The translations under genes and the position numbers were made by a program. Positions 63,584 through 64,000 of a stretch of DNA of 64,000 nucleotides are shown piece by piece. Below the pieces are notes generated by a model, which searched no databases, had not been told where the DNA came from, and saw nothing but the letters and a program-made list of their open reading frames with translations. Every line of letters starts with the position of its first letter. Position 1 is the stretch's first letter. This stretch comes from Demequina lutea (GTDB lineage: Bacteria > Actinomycetota > Actinomycetes > Actinomycetales > Demequinaceae), in the NCBI RefSeq assembly GCF_013409005.1, contig NZ_JACBZO010000001.1:186001-250000 (forward strand). The letters run 5' to 3'.

Positions 63584-64000
63584 ATGGGTGCGCCCGAGCG
63601 CATCGAGGTTGGCAACACCAGCGTTAGGGGGCTGGCCAAGGAAGCGGACGTGCCCCTCAACTGGCTCAACCGCCAGTACGTGCCCGAGAAGGTCGCGTTC
63701 GAGGCGGCCGTCCGAGGGGCGACCGACGGCCCCCTCACCGCTCGTGAGGCCGAACTCGCTGAACGGGTTGCCGAACTTGAAGCCGAGGTCAAACGCCTGC
63801 GTCTGCAGTCAGTCGAACGGCGAGACCGGGGCGATGCCTGGAAGGTCACTGCCGAGCACTTCATTCGCGAGGTCGCCCTGGTCAAGACGGAGTTGGTCGG
63901 TGTGGAGGCGCGACGTACTGCCGCTTTCAAGGCGCGGGACAACCTCAAGGCCGCGCAGGAAGCGGTCGACCAGTTGCATGCGTATGAGGCGGAGCGAACG
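63584..64000 (+). CDS. second HTH/coiled-coil protein of the element, cut by window end
   Basis: The plus frame is open from after a stop at 63530 to the last base. From ATG 63584 it reads an HTH (T-S-V-R-G-L-A-K-E-A-D-V-P-L-N-W-L-N-R) followed by a coiled coil with heptads (A-E-R-V-A-E-L-E-A-E-V-K-R-L-R). The layout is the same as protein D but the sequence differs. About a dozen helical-looking residues precede the ATG in frame without a start codon, so the true start is uncertain or the gene has a 5' lesion. It is probably another DNA-binding accessory protein of the element. Confidence 0.6.
   Translation, partial: MGAPERIEVGNTSVRGLAKEADVPLNWLNRQYVPEKVAFEAAVRGATDGPLTAREAELAERVAELEAEVKRLRLQSVERRDRGDAWKVTAEHFIREVALVKTELVGVEARRTAAFKARDNLKAAQEAVDQLHAYEAERT

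Larger units (their letters stand above)
57435..64000 (+). mobile_element. left part of a mobile element with three tyrosine-recombinase-family genes
   Basis: The element begins where the monooxygenase homology stops and continues past the window edge. It opens with four genes linked by four-base overlaps: recombinase A, recombinase-like B, recombinase C and a small HTH/coiled-coil protein D. An uncertain frame and a second HTH/coiled-coil gene follow. Triple recombinase cassettes are known from Tn554 relatives and from recombinase-in-trio elements. The large B and C proteins with C-terminal cysteine motifs and the small D protein resemble the Tn554 layout more. Cargo genes and the far end cannot be seen. 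Confidence 0.75.

Noticed and set aside
63530..63948. Minus-strand 139-codon frame at the right end
   Set aside because: Its composition is Arg/Ser/Ala-rich, typical of a shadow, while the plus strand there encodes an HTH and coiled coil.
1..64000. CRISPR array
   Set aside because: No regularly spaced direct repeats with unique spacers were found; the tandem repeats present are in-frame protein repeats.

Overview
The window is high-GC DNA with GTG starts and many ATGA/GTGA gene overlaps. It carries a conservon-type operon (sensor kinase, roadblock, DUF742, GTPase), purS, LppM lipoproteins and a LacI/ABC/GH51 sugar cassette. Together these point to an actinobacterial chromosome, most likely order Micrococcales (Demequina- or Cellulomonas-like). 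The genus is an inference from gene content, not a database match.

Layout. 0-8.5 kb: 3' part of an HNH endonuclease gene, an MFS transporter, an anchored surface protein, three tandem LppM-type lipoproteins and phosphoglucomutase. 8.5-16 kb: housekeeping metabolism (glycosyltransferase, prephenate dehydratase, lipid/diacylglycerol kinase, seryl-tRNA synthetase, HAD phosphatase, AGE epimerase, quinone oxidoreductase). 16.2-22.3 kb: a complete conservon operon whose sensor gene appears split by a one-base frame change at a C4 tract. 22.4-23.5 kb: a PIN protein, a small membrane protein and two tRNA-Ser genes. 23.5-30.2 kb: an arabinofuranoside uptake and hydrolysis cassette (LacI regulator, binding protein, two permeases, GH51 enzyme) with an IS481-type remnant. 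It is bounded by the 3' end of tRNA-Ser(GCU) and a second copy of that 3' end, which looks like an island integrated at the tRNA gene. 30.2-36.5 kb: tRNA-Arg, a response regulator/histidine kinase/membrane protein operon, an LRV-like protein, exonuclease III, an SDR and the first of three related membrane-anchored proteins. 36.5-45.2 kb: pyrE, lemA, the other two related proteins, dedA, purT, a SPOUT methyltransferase, class II aldolase and purA. 45.2-49.8 kb: a DUF4232 lipoprotein and a TetR/ABC ATPase/FtsX-permease operon with a clear operator. 49.8-56.4 kb: purD-purC, a methyltransferase, a GT-C-like membrane protein, then purS-purQ-uridine kinase-like gene. purL is not in the window.

57.4-64 kb: an accessory element enters a luciferase-like monooxygenase gene and leaves only its C-terminal part. 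The element opens with four genes coupled by 4-bp overlaps: three large tyrosine-recombinase-family proteins and a small HTH/coiled-coil protein. This layout recalls Tn554 tnpA-tnpB-tnpC but has an additional large member. A second HTH/coiled-coil protein runs off the right edge. This element is the best candidate for a poorly described system here; its cargo and far end lie outside the window.

Genes work together in visible units: the conservon as a membrane signalling complex; LacI, ABC proteins and GH51 as a substrate-induced pentose cassette lacking its own ATPase; the pur genes in de novo purine synthesis; and the recombinase genes as one mobility module.
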